This document shows, one piece after another, positions 1 through 6,049 of a DNA stretch of 6,049 nucleotides. Every line of letters begins with the position of its first letter. The first letter of the stretch is position 1. The notes below the pieces were generated by a model, which did no database searches, had not been told where the DNA came from, and saw nothing but the letters and a program-made list of their open reading frames with translations. This DNA is from DAIUCA01 sp964613675 (GTDB taxonomy: Bacteria; Pseudomonadota; Gammaproteobacteria; Competibacterales; Competibacteraceae): NCBI GenBank assembly GCA_964613675.1, contig CAZTIH010000142.1, positions 1-6,049 of the forward strand. Direction: 5' to 3'. The translations under genes were made by a program, and so were the position numbers.

Positions 1-1539
1 AACGCGATTTTCACCATCTGAAACCGTGACATAAACTTTGTAACGCGGATCAAGCCCCAACTCTCGATCTAAACACGCAATGGGCTGGAATTTCAGACTA
101 ACGCGTTGCTCGCTAATGGCGTTCTTAATCTTCTCGGATAACGCATCTTTGGTCTCTGCCCCCGTGCTATCCGTCTGCTTCTCGTGCTCAAAGACAAAAA
201 TCTGATTCGCCCCCTTACGACGCGCCGTCTCACAAGCGCGGTCAGCTTGCGAAATCAACTGAGCCGCGACGCGATGGTAAGGCCGCACCTCACAAACCCC
301 AATCGCCGATGAAGTTGCGACGAGCTGCTGATCCCAACGCGAACGGTGTTCCTGAATTTCAGCAGAAATGATTTCGGCGGTCTCTTTCGCCGATTCGAGC
401 GAGGTTTGGGGAAGATAAGCGACAAACGCCGGATCCGAAAAATGCGAAAGTAGGCTGTCGCGATAACTCGTCAGCGTCGATCTCAACGATTTTGAGAGAT
501 CAAGCAACAGCATATCAACTGCTTGCAGCCCTTGTTTTTCGCTAATCGAGCGGTAATCCGTCAGCAAAACATACAACACCGCACCTCCGAGTTTTGCCAG
601 TAATGCCGCTTCCAAAGTTTCTAAAAAGTACTGTCGGCTCAATAAGTTGGTAAATGGATCAATCTGATAGGCACTCGCGACCTGCTGTTCTAATGCCGTA
701 ATTTTGGCTTCGAGGGCGCGTTGCTGTTCTGGGGTCTGACGAACTTCTGCTTCTCCCTGAATCTGTATCTGCAAACAAGGTTCGTTGTTAATCGTAATCG
801 GCGTACACAACATCCGTAACCCTAAGCGCTTGCCTTGTGACGTCACTCCTTCAATCTCCAAAGGGGCCAGTTGCTTACCGCGAAAAGTCTCGCGCATCGC
901 CGATTTCATCGCATTTTGCGAAGGGGGCGTGATGAGATTGAGCATGGGCACACTGCGCAATTCTTCCTCTGATTCATAACCAAAAAGTCGGAGATAGGCG
1001 GAATTTGCGTTGGCATGTAACCCCTCATGGATAAAGGCAATAGCGTCCCGCGAGGTATCCATCAGATTGCGAATGCGCCCATCCGCCTCACTCCATTTCA
1101 CTTCGAGTTCTGCTAAACGACGACGCATCCGTTGAAATGCCAATTCGCGCTTGATCGTCCGCACAAGATGGTCTTGATCCGACCAGTAAGCCACGCTATC
1201 TGCTCCCTGGCGCAACCAATGAGAACTGCTCACATCGGTTTTATCCAAAGCAATCAGAGCACAAAACAACACTTCGCCATATTCGGCCCGCTCGGCAATC
1301 ACCTGATCGAGCTGTTCGCGCACCGTAGCCAAACTGGGTAATGAATCGTCCTGGTGGTCGCAGCGAACCAACACCAGATCGGTGGGCTTGCTACGTAAGA
1401 GTTTATGGAGTTGTCCTGGCTGAGTCGCTCGATAGTCTTGCAATACCAAACCGGCCTGCTGGAGCGTTTTAATAATGGTATCCGCCTCAGAAAGGGCGTT
1501 ATCTACAAGAATAAGATGGGTAACGGTTGATTCAGACAC
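1..1539 (-). CDS. fimX: FimX-like c-di-GMP receptor protein (receiver-PAS-GGDEF-EAL), C-terminus beyond window
   Basis: The visible part is 513 codons, open to the left edge; Pseudomonas FimX is about 690 residues, so most of the EAL domain is missing. Domains in order are a receiver-like domain (about 7-130), a PAS domain (about 155-265, with DTSRDAIAFIHEG and LRLFGYES closely resembling Pseudomonas FimX), a short coiled stretch (270-290), a degenerate GGDEF domain (295-452) and the start of an EAL domain (from about 465, with FQPI at 484-487). All three signalling sites are altered. The expected phospho-acceptor after DLVLV is Arg59, GGDEF reads SDPAF (368-372), and the EAL position reads KVY (501-503). 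FimX in Pseudomonas and Xanthomonas is a polar c-di-GMP binding protein that promotes type IV pilus assembly and twitching; I infer a similar role here, by binding rather than making or degrading c-di-GMP. GTG is the first usable start after an in-frame TGA (about 50 bases upstream), and the protein begins in the first beta strand of the receiver, as expected. The gene is divergent from efp. Confidence 0.85.
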   Translation of the reverse strand, partial: MSESTVTHLILVDNALSEADTIIKTLQQAGLVLQDYRATQPGQLHKLLRSKPTDLVLVRCDHQDDSLPSLATVREQLDQVIAERAEYGEVLFCALIALDKTDVSSSHWLRQGADSVAYWSDQDHLVRTIKRELAFQRMRRRLAELEVKWSEADGRIRNLMDTSRDAIAFIHEGLHANANSAYLRLFGYESEEELRSVPMLNLITPPSQNAMKSAMRETFRGKQLAPLEIEGVTSQGKRLGLRMLCTPITINNEPCLQIQIQGEAEVRQTPEQQRALEAKITALEQQVASAYQIDPFTNLLSRQYFLETLEAALLAKLGGAVLYVLLTDYRSISEKQGLQAVDMLLLDLSKSLRSTLTSYRDSLLSHFSDPAFVAYLPQTSLESAKETAEIISAEIQEHRSRWDQQLVATSSAIGVCEVRPYHRVAAQLISQADRACETARRKGANQIFVFEHEKQTDSTGAETKDALSEKIKNAISEQRVSLKFQPIACLDRELGLDPRYKVYVTVSDGENRV

Positions 1540-1550
1540 GCGGCGCGAAG

Positions 1551-1556
1551 CTCCCT
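1551..1556 (-). promoter_or_regulatory. Candidate ribosome binding site for the FimX-like gene
   Basis: On the minus strand the bases read AGGGAG, ending 11 bases before the GTG start at 1539. The spacing is a little long, but no better Shine-Dalgarno match lies nearby. The only other in-frame codon between the upstream stop and the GTG that might initiate is a CTG, so this site supports the GTG start. Confidence 0.5.
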
Positions 1557-1677
1557 GAAAACACAGGTGTGAAGGGAAAAATGGGCGTTGTCACCTAAAC
1601 AAACGCGCCATCTGTAAACAAAAGACTAGCACGGGTTAGCAAAAGAGTTGGCTATCATGCGCGGCCAATTTTCGTTC

Positions 1678-1681
1678 GGAG
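1678..1681 (+). promoter_or_regulatory. Ribosome binding site of efp
   Basis: GGAG ends nine bases before ATG 1691. A TTG lies directly upstream in frame (1688-1690), but known EF-P proteins begin Met-Ala, and the ATG gives exactly that, so ATG 1691 is preferred. Confidence 0.7.
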
Positions 1682-1690
1682 CATTTTTTG

Positions 1691-2260
1691 ATGGCCAGTT
1701 ATAGTACTAACGAATTCAAAAGCGGTTTGAAAATCATCATCGACAACGATCCCTATGCCATCGTCGCCAATGAATTCGTCAAACCGGGTAAAGGACAAGC
1801 CTTCAGCCGCGTTAAAGTTCGCAACCTTAAAAGCGGCCGAGTGATCGAGTTGACCTTCAAATCGGGCGATACGGTGGAAGCAGCCGATGTGGTCGATGTG
1901 GACATGGAATATCTCTACAGCGATGGGGAATTTTGGCACTTCATGAACCCCAACACAGGGGAACAGTTGCAAGCCAACGAAGCCGCCATGAGTGATGCCA
2001 AACAGTGGTTGAAAGGCCAAGAAACCTGTCAACTTACCCTATGGAACGGCGAACCCCTGTCGGTCAGTGCGCCCAATTTCGTCGAATTGCAGATCGTCGA
2101 AACCGACCCGGGCGTTCGGGGCGATACCTCGGGCGGCGGTGGCAAACCCGCGAAACTCGAAACGGGTGCCGTGGTTCGCGTACCGCTGTTTGTCCAAACC
2201 GACGAAATCATCAAAGTCGATACCCGTACCGGCGAATATGTCTCGCGGGTCAGTAAATAA
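1691..2260 (+). CDS. efp: Elongation factor P
   Basis: This 189-residue protein matches the usual EF-P length (188 in E. coli) and aligns with the E. coli protein along its whole length. EF-P is a cytoplasmic, tRNA-shaped factor that binds between the ribosomal P and E sites and relieves stalling at consecutive prolines. The three beta-barrel domains are recognisable: the KOW-like N-terminal domain (1-65) with FVKPGKGQAF, the middle domain (66-128) containing YLYSDGEFWHFM, and the C-terminal OB domain (129-189) with GDTSGGGGKPA and the ending IKVDTRTGEYVSRV. Lys34 in the PGKG loop is the residue that EpmA beta-lysylates in Enterobacteria. Its presence, rather than the Arg32 used by rhamnosylated EF-Ps, fits the epmA gene six bases downstream. 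The two genes are almost certainly co-transcribed. Nothing is odd about the protein. Confidence 0.97.
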   Translation: MASYSTNEFKSGLKIIIDNDPYAIVANEFVKPGKGQAFSRVKVRNLKSGRVIELTFKSGDTVEAADVVDVDMEYLYSDGEFWHFMNPNTGEQLQANEAAMSDAKQWLKGQETCQLTLWNGEPLSVSAPNFVELQIVETDPGVRGDTSGGGGKPAKLETGAVVRVPLFVQTDEIIKVDTRTGEYVSRVSK

Positions 2261-2266
2261 AGATCG

Positions 2267-3235
2267 TTGACCTTGGTGGATTGGCAACCAGGAGCGTCGT
2301 GGGCGGCGCTCCGTCAACGAGCCGCGTGGTTAACAACCCTTCGGCAATTCTTTGCAGAACGACAGATCCTTGAGGTGGAAACCCCGATTTTGGCTCGGGC
2401 CGCCACGACGGAGGTCAATTTGCACAGTTTCGTGACTTATGACGGGGATCGCGCTTACTACTTGCCGACATCCCCCGAATTTTTCATGAAACGGCTACTG
2501 GCGGCGGGGAGCGGCGATATTTACCAAATTGCACGGGCTTTTCGGCGTGAGGAACGAGGTGCGCGGCATGCCCCTGAATTTACATTGGTTGAGTGGTATC
2601 GCGTTGGGTTTAACGACGGACAGCTCATGGATGAAGTCGCCGAGTTGGTAAAATGTCTGCTGGCAGATCCCACTTTAACAGTGTCTCGAATTCGATACGC
2701 CGAAGCGTTTCAGCATTATTTGCAACTCAATATTTTCACAGCTGACATTACGGATTTAAAACATTGTGGCATTGCCCACGATCTCATCCCGCCGCGTCAT
2801 CTCCCCCTTGACGAACTCGATCCTTGGCGTGATTGGCTGTTGACGCACTTAATCGAACCGCATTTGGGCAACTCGGGCCTATGTTTCTTGTATGACTATC
2901 CCGCAAGCCAAGCGGCTTTAGCGCGTTTGACGCCCGGTGATCCCTCGACAGCGGCGCGTTTCGAGCTGTATTGGCGAGGCCTTGAATTGGCCAATGGTTT
3001 TTGGGAACTCACGGATCCTGCCGAACAACACCGACGTTTTTTGGCCGATAATCAGCGGCGGCGACGCGAAAATCTCCCGGAAATGCCGATTGATCAAGCG
3101 TTGTTAGCGGCATTAGCATCGGGGCTTCCCGACTGCGCCGGGGTGGCTTTGGGCCTGGATCGTTTGTTAATGCAGGCGTGTCAGGCGACTCACCTGGGGG
3201 CCGTCATCGCTTTTGGCACAGAATGGGCTGAGTGA
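2267..3235 (+). CDS. epmA: EF-P--(R)-beta-lysine ligase EpmA (GenX/PoxA/YjeA)
   Basis: This class II lysyl-tRNA-synthetase paralogue lacks the tRNA anticodon-binding domain. It activates (R)-beta-lysine with ATP and attaches it to Lys34 of EF-P. The length is about 322 residues (E. coli 325). Class II motif 1 lies around 28-40 (ILEVETP), motif 2 at 92-112 (FRREERGARHAPEF, then EWYR) and motif 3 at 292-302 (GVALGLDRLLM). YDYPASQAALA at about 209-219 and ELANGFWELTD at 240-250 are close to E. coli EpmA. The start is uncertain because no ATG exists. TTG 2267 gives an N-terminus (MTLVDWQP) most like E. coli (MSETASWQP); TTG 2273 and GTG 2276 are also possible. There is only a weak AAAGA-like ribosome site overlapping the efp stop. 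A six-base gap from efp suggests one transcript and possibly translation coupled to efp. Confidence 0.95.
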   Translation: MTLVDWQPGASWAALRQRAAWLTTLRQFFAERQILEVETPILARAATTEVNLHSFVTYDGDRAYYLPTSPEFFMKRLLAAGSGDIYQIARAFRREERGARHAPEFTLVEWYRVGFNDGQLMDEVAELVKCLLADPTLTVSRIRYAEAFQHYLQLNIFTADITDLKHCGIAHDLIPPRHLPLDELDPWRDWLLTHLIEPHLGNSGLCFLYDYPASQAALARLTPGDPSTAARFELYWRGLELANGFWELTDPAEQHRRFLADNQRRRRENLPEMPIDQALLAALASGLPDCAGVALGLDRLLMQACQATHLGAVIAFGTEWAE

Positions 3236-3287
3236 GAATGTTGCCGTTCTCCAAATTAACGCCATGTTTCCCTACGAAAAATTAGCC

Positions 3288-3292
3288 AAGGA
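3288..3292 (+). promoter_or_regulatory. Ribosome binding site of the HD-domain gene
   Basis: AAGGA stands eight bases before ATG 3301 and supports this start. The rest of the 65-base gap after epmA shows no terminator hairpin and no obvious promoter, so read-through from efp-epmA is plausible. Confidence 0.65.
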
Positions 3293-3300
3293 CTCTCTCC

Positions 3301-4188
3301 ATGTTCAACGCTCGCCAACTCGTTATTGATGCCTTTGCGGACTATCTCCAGCGGGCGTACTGGGAGACGTTTGGCAAATCAGACCCCACCGCAAATGGGA
3401 CGCTGAGCTTTGTTGCCCACATGGCCCTTGAAAGCATTTCCCGTAGCGATGCCCCCTACCACGATTGGGAACACACCACCCTAGTAACGCAGGTGGGCCT
3501 TGAAATTTTGCGAGGAAAACGCCTTCACGAGGGCACCATGGACGCAACTACCTGGTGCAATTTTCTGGTCGCCCTGCTGTGTCACGACATTGGTTATGTG
3601 CGCGGCGTGTGTCGAGGAGACCAACCTGGTAGCTATGTTATTAACGAAATTGGCGATGTCGTGACGCCCCCGCGCAGCAGTACGGACGCATATCTCACGC
3701 CTCACCATGTCGATCGCGGAAAATTATTTGTAAAACAAAGACTTCAGAATATTGATAATCTTGATGTGGAGTTCATTTGTGCAACCATCGAACGGACGCG
3801 TTTCCCCATTCCCTCCGACGAGTCATATGCAGCGACCCATGATTTTCCAGGATTGGCCCGTGCAGCCGATTTAATCGGTCAACTAGCCGATACAAATTAC
3901 ATCTCCAAAGTATCTGCGTTATTTCGAGAATTTGAAGAGACGGGCGAATCGCGACGGCTTAATCATCGAGGCGCGGCAGACTTGAGAGAAAGTTACCCCT
4001 CGTTCTACTGGAAATCGGTCAGTCCTTACATTCAGGATGCCCTATTTTATTTGCGGATAACGCAACAGGGACGCCAATGGGTTGCCAATCTCAACAGCCA
4101 TGTATTTGCCGAAGAACACCAATTATTGACATTTAGCGGCCCCGAACGCGGCACAGACAGCGAATTCACCCCCCGATTGGTACGTTAA
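3301..4188 (+). CDS. HD-domain metal-dependent phosphohydrolase, substrate unknown
   Basis: This 295-residue soluble protein has no signal peptide or membrane segment. The metal-binding set of an HD superfamily hydrolase can be read in order: YHDWEHT at 53-59 (His54, His58), the HD doublet at His95-Asp96 in LLCHDIGYVRG, His135-His136 in LTPHHVDRG, and Asp190 in ARAADLIGQLAD. The spacing and the YHxxxH form resemble class I cyclic-nucleotide phosphodiesterases (YHN-x-x-HA) more than HD-GYP proteins, since no GYP motif is present. The region after about 200 is probably helical and has no motif I recognise. By family, it should hydrolyse a phosphate ester or a cyclic or other nucleotide, but the substrate cannot be told from sequence. 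It follows epmA after 65 bases, and its TAA stop touches the ATG of the methyltransferase, so these two are likely an expression unit. Confidence 0.8.
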   Translation: MFNARQLVIDAFADYLQRAYWETFGKSDPTANGTLSFVAHMALESISRSDAPYHDWEHTTLVTQVGLEILRGKRLHEGTMDATTWCNFLVALLCHDIGYVRGVCRGDQPGSYVINEIGDVVTPPRSSTDAYLTPHHVDRGKLFVKQRLQNIDNLDVEFICATIERTRFPIPSDESYAATHDFPGLARAADLIGQLADTNYISKVSALFREFEETGESRRLNHRGAADLRESYPSFYWKSVSPYIQDALFYLRITQQGRQWVANLNSHVFAEEHQLLTFSGPERGTDSEFTPRLVR

Positions 4189-4881
4189 ATGCCGCTACAA
4201 AGCGATGTCTCTCCTCATTTACAGGAGCAATACCAAGCCCGATTTGAAAAAATCACAGCTTACCGCCGAAAAGTATGGAAAACCCTCTGCCAAGACTACT
4301 TTTCTCAGTACATACCCTCTGATGCTCATATCCTCGATCTTGGTACAGGCTATGGCGAGTTCATTAATCACATCGTTGCAACGAAAAAGTACGCAATGGA
4401 CTTGAATCCTGACACCGCCCAAAATTTGAACGCCGAAGTTGAGCTATTTCAGCAGGATTGTTCTGAAAACTGGCCATTACCGAACCACTGTGTCGATGTC
4501 GTCTTCACGAGCAACTTCCTCGAACATCTTCCCGACAAAATCCGTGTTGCAAAGGCGATCTCTGAGGCCCATCGCTGCTTAAAACCCCAAGGAAAGCTGA
4601 TTTGTCTCGGCCCAAACATCAAATACGTACCGGGCGAGTACTGGGATTTCTGGGATCACTACGTTCCAATCACTGAACAGTCCCTCTCAGAAGTCTTAAA
4701 ACTTGAAGGCTTTGAAATCGAACATTGCTTACCGCGATTTTTGCCTTATTCCATGTCCACTGGGCAAACCCCGCCCATCATTTTTTTGCAGATTTATTTA
4801 CGGCTCCCTTGGGTATGGCCCTTGTTTGGCAAGCAGTTTTTGGTCGTCGGTCGAAAATCTGCCTCACGCCCTCACAATTAA
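4189..4881 (+). CDS. Class I SAM-dependent methyltransferase, substrate unknown
   Basis: This 230-residue protein has the Rossmann-type methyltransferase core. Motif I is ILDLGTGYGEF at 48-58, the acidic end of beta 2 is MDLNPD (70-75), motif II is an Asp near 90, and motif IV/post-motif is DVVFTSNFLEHLPD (103-116), followed by CLKPQGKLICLGPN at 130-143. Tyr- and Trp-rich residues (YWDFWDHYVP, 151-160) probably form the substrate side. The tail (about 195-221) is hydrophobic, with PWVWPLFGKQFLVVGRK, a form I associate with methyltransferases next to glycosyltransferases or polyprenyl-sugar genes, so a lipid-linked or sugar substrate is a guess. The ATG follows the upstream TAA with no gap and has no clear Shine-Dalgarno sequence, so translation probably relies on ribosomes finishing the HD gene. 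A hand count gives about 46% GC over 4201-4440, lower than samples from epmA and the ABC gene. Confidence 0.85.
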   Translation: MPLQSDVSPHLQEQYQARFEKITAYRRKVWKTLCQDYFSQYIPSDAHILDLGTGYGEFINHIVATKKYAMDLNPDTAQNLNAEVELFQQDCSENWPLPNHCVDVVFTSNFLEHLPDKIRVAKAISEAHRCLKPQGKLICLGPNIKYVPGEYWDFWDHYVPITEQSLSEVLKLEGFEIEHCLPRFLPYSMSTGQTPPIIFLQIYLRLPWVWPLFGKQFLVVGRKSASRPHN

Positions 4882-4897
4882 CATCCCGCCACTGCAC

Positions 4898-4926
4898 TTG
4901 AATTACCCCTGACTCGTGACTAAATC
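4898..4926 (+). promoter_or_regulatory. Weak candidate promoter for the ABC transporter operon
   Basis: TTGAAT (4898-4903) matches four of six bases of a sigma70 -35, and TAAATC (4921-4926), 17 bases on, or the overlapping CTAAAT gives a poor -10. The match is marginal. It matters because a start just downstream would remove the 5' arm of the hairpin at 4926-4948, whereas read-through from the methyltransferase gene would include it. Confidence 0.2.
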
Positions 4927-4948
4927 TCCCGCGCCTTTTTTGCGGGAG
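4926..4948 (+). promoter_or_regulatory. GC-rich hairpin enclosing the ribosome binding site of the ABC ATPase gene
   Basis: CTCCCGC (4926-4932) is perfectly complementary to GCGGGAG (4942-4948), with a nine-base loop containing six T. The 3' arm includes GGGAG, which is the Shine-Dalgarno sequence five bases before ATG 4954. If this RNA folds, the ribosome site is masked. It does not look like a normal intrinsic terminator, because no U tract follows the stem on either strand; the T run is in the loop. Confidence 0.6.
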
Positions 4949-4953
4949 CTGTC

Positions 4954-5889
4954 ATGATTGAAACTAAGCAACTTACCAAACGTTACGGCCAGTTTACTGC
5001 GGTAAATGCCCTCTCGTTTACGGCAGAAGCCGGCCAAGTTCTTGGGTTACTTGGCCCCAACGGCGCCGGTAAATCCACCACAATGCGCATGATTGCGGGA
5101 TTTCTGGCCCCCACCAGCGGTCGAGCAGCCATCGCGGGATTTGATGTCCAAACCCATCCCATTCAAGCCAAGTCAGTGCTCGGTTATTTGCCTGAAGGGG
5201 CACCGAGTTACGGCGAAATGACTGTTCGACAATTCCTCGAATTCATCGGTCAAGTGCGCGGTTTACAAGGCGATTTTTACAAAAAACGGTTTGGTGAAGT
5301 TGTAGAACGGTTACATCTCGCGCCCGTACTCGATCAGCCCATCGACACGCTCTCAAAGGGATTTAAACGACGGGTGGGCCTCGCACAGGCCATCCTTCAC
5401 GATCCTAAGGTATTGATTTTGGACGAACCCACGGATGGGCTTGACCCCAACCAGAAACATGAGGTGCGCGAACTGATCCATGACATGGCTCCTCACAAAA
5501 CCATCATCATTTCCACGCATATTCTCGAAGAAGTTCAAGCCCTTTGTCGGCGGGCCCTCATCATCGCACGGGGAAAAATTGTGGCCGATGACACGCCATC
5601 GGGACTGGAAAGCCGTTCTCGTTACCACGGTGCGGTGAGTTTGCGACTTGCCCCGCAACACGATCTCAAATCTGCCAAAGACGAGTTGTGCAAGTTAAAA
5701 ATGGTCAATGAAGTTGAAATGGATGAGACCACCAGTCGCTTGACGGCGTTTCCCAGAGGATCTGAAGGTCTGCTCAACGAAATTAATCTTTACGTTCAAG
5801 AAAAAAATTGGTCGATAATTGATCTGCAAGTCGAAGCAGGTCGTTTAGATGAAGTATTCAGAACGATTACTGCTGCGGAGGCTGTATGA
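4954..5889 (+). CDS. ABC transporter ATP-binding protein, GldA-like (ABC-2 type exporter)
   Basis: This 311-residue cytoplasmic ATPase would energise an ABC-2 type membrane exporter. The nucleotide-binding domain fills about 1-220: Walker A GPNGAGKST at 34-42, a Q-loop region GYLPEGAPSYGEMTV (77-91) with Glu where many ABC proteins have Gln, signature LSKGFKRRVGLAQA (133-146), Walker B VLILDEPTDGLDP (153-165, catalytic Glu158) and switch His189 in STHILEE. LPE plus LSKG are typical of the GldA/CcmA-like branch. About 90 further residues form a C-terminal domain of the kind found in this branch. GldA is named for Bacteroidetes gliding, but homologues in Proteobacteria lie in operons with a GldF-like permease and a GldG-like protein and have no firm function. 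The TGA stop overlaps the next ATG by four bases (ATGA). The start is supported by GGGAG five bases upstream. Confidence 0.92.
   Translation: MIETKQLTKRYGQFTAVNALSFTAEAGQVLGLLGPNGAGKSTTMRMIAGFLAPTSGRAAIAGFDVQTHPIQAKSVLGYLPEGAPSYGEMTVRQFLEFIGQVRGLQGDFYKKRFGEVVERLHLAPVLDQPIDTLSKGFKRRVGLAQAILHDPKVLILDEPTDGLDPNQKHEVRELIHDMAPHKTIIISTHILEEVQALCRRALIIARGKIVADDTPSGLESRSRYHGAVSLRLAPQHDLKSAKDELCKLKMVNEVEMDETTSRLTAFPRGSEGLLNEINLYVQEKNWSIIDLQVEAGRLDEVFRTITAAEAV
5877..5881 (+). promoter_or_regulatory. Ribosome binding site of the ABC permease gene
   Basis: GGAGG inside the end of the ATPase gene stands four bases before ATG 5886. It favours this start over the in-frame ATG at 5946, which has no ribosome site, although the conserved part of the family begins near the latter. 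Confidence 0.65.
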
Positions 5890-6049
5890 ACGAATTAGCA
5901 ACTGAATCGAAACTCGAACGCCCACCCCTTAAACCAAATCCTTTAATGGCCATTTTTAAGCGCGAATTACAAGGCTATTTCGCAACTCCGGTAGCATTCG
6001 TATTTATCGTGATTTTTCTCATATTAGCCGGCGCATTAACTTTTTATTT
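5886..6049 (+). CDS. ABC-2 type transporter permease, GldF-like, N-terminal fragment
   Basis: Only the first 54 full codons are in the window; the gene runs off the right edge. A polar N-terminus of about 20 residues, rich in Pro and charged residues, precedes AIFKRELQGYFATPVAFVF (22-40). This is the family's typical entry into the first membrane helix (RELxxYFxTPxAYVF), which continues hydrophobic to the edge of the window (about 35-54). Together with the ATPase it would form an inner-membrane exporter, each probably as a dimer. The four-base ATGA overlap with the ATPase stop indicates coupled translation. The substrate is unknown. A GldG-like periplasmic protein gene would be expected downstream by analogy with related operons, but it is outside what I can see. 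Confidence 0.85.
   Translation, partial: MNELATESKLERPPLKPNPLMAIFKRELQGYFATPVAFVFIVIFLILAGALTFY

Larger units (their letters stand above)
1540..1690. promoter_or_regulatory. Divergent intergenic region between fimX-like gene and efp
   Basis: These 151 bases must hold the promoters for both the leftward FimX-like gene and the rightward efp gene. For efp, TATCAT at 1653-1658 matches the sigma70 -10 consensus at five of six positions, but no good -35 sits 16-18 bases upstream. An alternative is TTGTCA (1588-1593) with TGTAAA (1613-1618), whose 19-base spacing is long. I cannot pick a convincing leftward promoter. No terminator-like hairpin or clear operator palindrome is visible. Confidence 0.4.

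Noticed and set aside
785..1341. Two plus-strand open frames (785-979 and 1132-1341) inside the FimX-like gene
   Set aside because: They are short, resemble no family and lie opposite a continuous 513-codon gene with clear PAS and receiver homology.
1561..1570. ACACAGGTGT as an operator palindrome in the divergent intergenic region
   Set aside because: Only four bases on each side pair around two mismatched central bases, which is expected by chance, and no second copy is present.
1655..2032. 125-residue open frame on the minus strand opposite efp
   Set aside because: It lies wholly within the unambiguous efp gene on the other strand, shows no recognisable domain and is a mirror of efp codon structure.
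2005..2317. Several overlapping open frames across the end of efp on both strands
   Set aside because: The real frame encodes conserved EF-P sequence to its stop; the others are alternative-frame products of GC-rich codons.
4926..4948. Hairpin read as an intrinsic terminator after the methyltransferase gene
   Set aside because: No run of T follows the stem on either strand and the ATPase start codon is only five bases beyond, so a ribosome-site-masking role or no role is likelier.
5353..5661. 102-residue minus-strand open frame opposite the ABC ATPase
   Set aside because: It overlaps the Walker B and signature region of a well-conserved gene and has no recognisable motif.

Overview
The window looks like chromosomal DNA of a gammaproteobacterium of moderate GC. 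Evidence for this is a lysine-type elongation factor P sitting directly beside its modifying enzyme EpmA, and a FimX-type c-di-GMP receptor of the kind that controls type IV pili in Pseudomonas and Xanthomonas relatives. I see no rRNA, tRNA, CRISPR array, insertion sequence or phage gene. The genus cannot be fixed from sequence alone.

Layout. Positions 1-1539 (minus strand) hold the N-terminal 513 codons of a FimX-like protein that starts at a GTG and runs off the left edge. A divergent intergenic region (1540-1690) separates it from a plus-strand series: efp (1691-2260), epmA (2267-3235), an HD-domain phosphohydrolase (3301-4188), a class I SAM-dependent methyltransferase (4189-4881), an ABC transporter ATPase (4954-5889) and the beginning of its membrane permease (5886 to the right edge).

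How the genes fit together. EpmA charges (R)-beta-lysine onto the conserved Lys34 of EF-P, so efp and epmA form a target-and-modifier pair that helps ribosomes through polyproline stretches. The HD protein and the methyltransferase abut with no spacer and are probably translationally coupled, but their substrates are unknown. The ABC ATPase and permease overlap by four bases (ATGA) and form the start of a GldA/GldF-like export system. The ATPase gene is preceded by a GC-rich hairpin whose 3' arm contains its Shine-Dalgarno sequence.

Most of the window is ordinary housekeeping or accessory chromosome. The points most worth checking are the SD-masking hairpin at 4926-4948, the loss of the diagnostic residue in all three signalling domains of the FimX-like protein, and the unassigned HD-hydrolase/methyltransferase pair. 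I do not see convincing evidence for a wholly new system.
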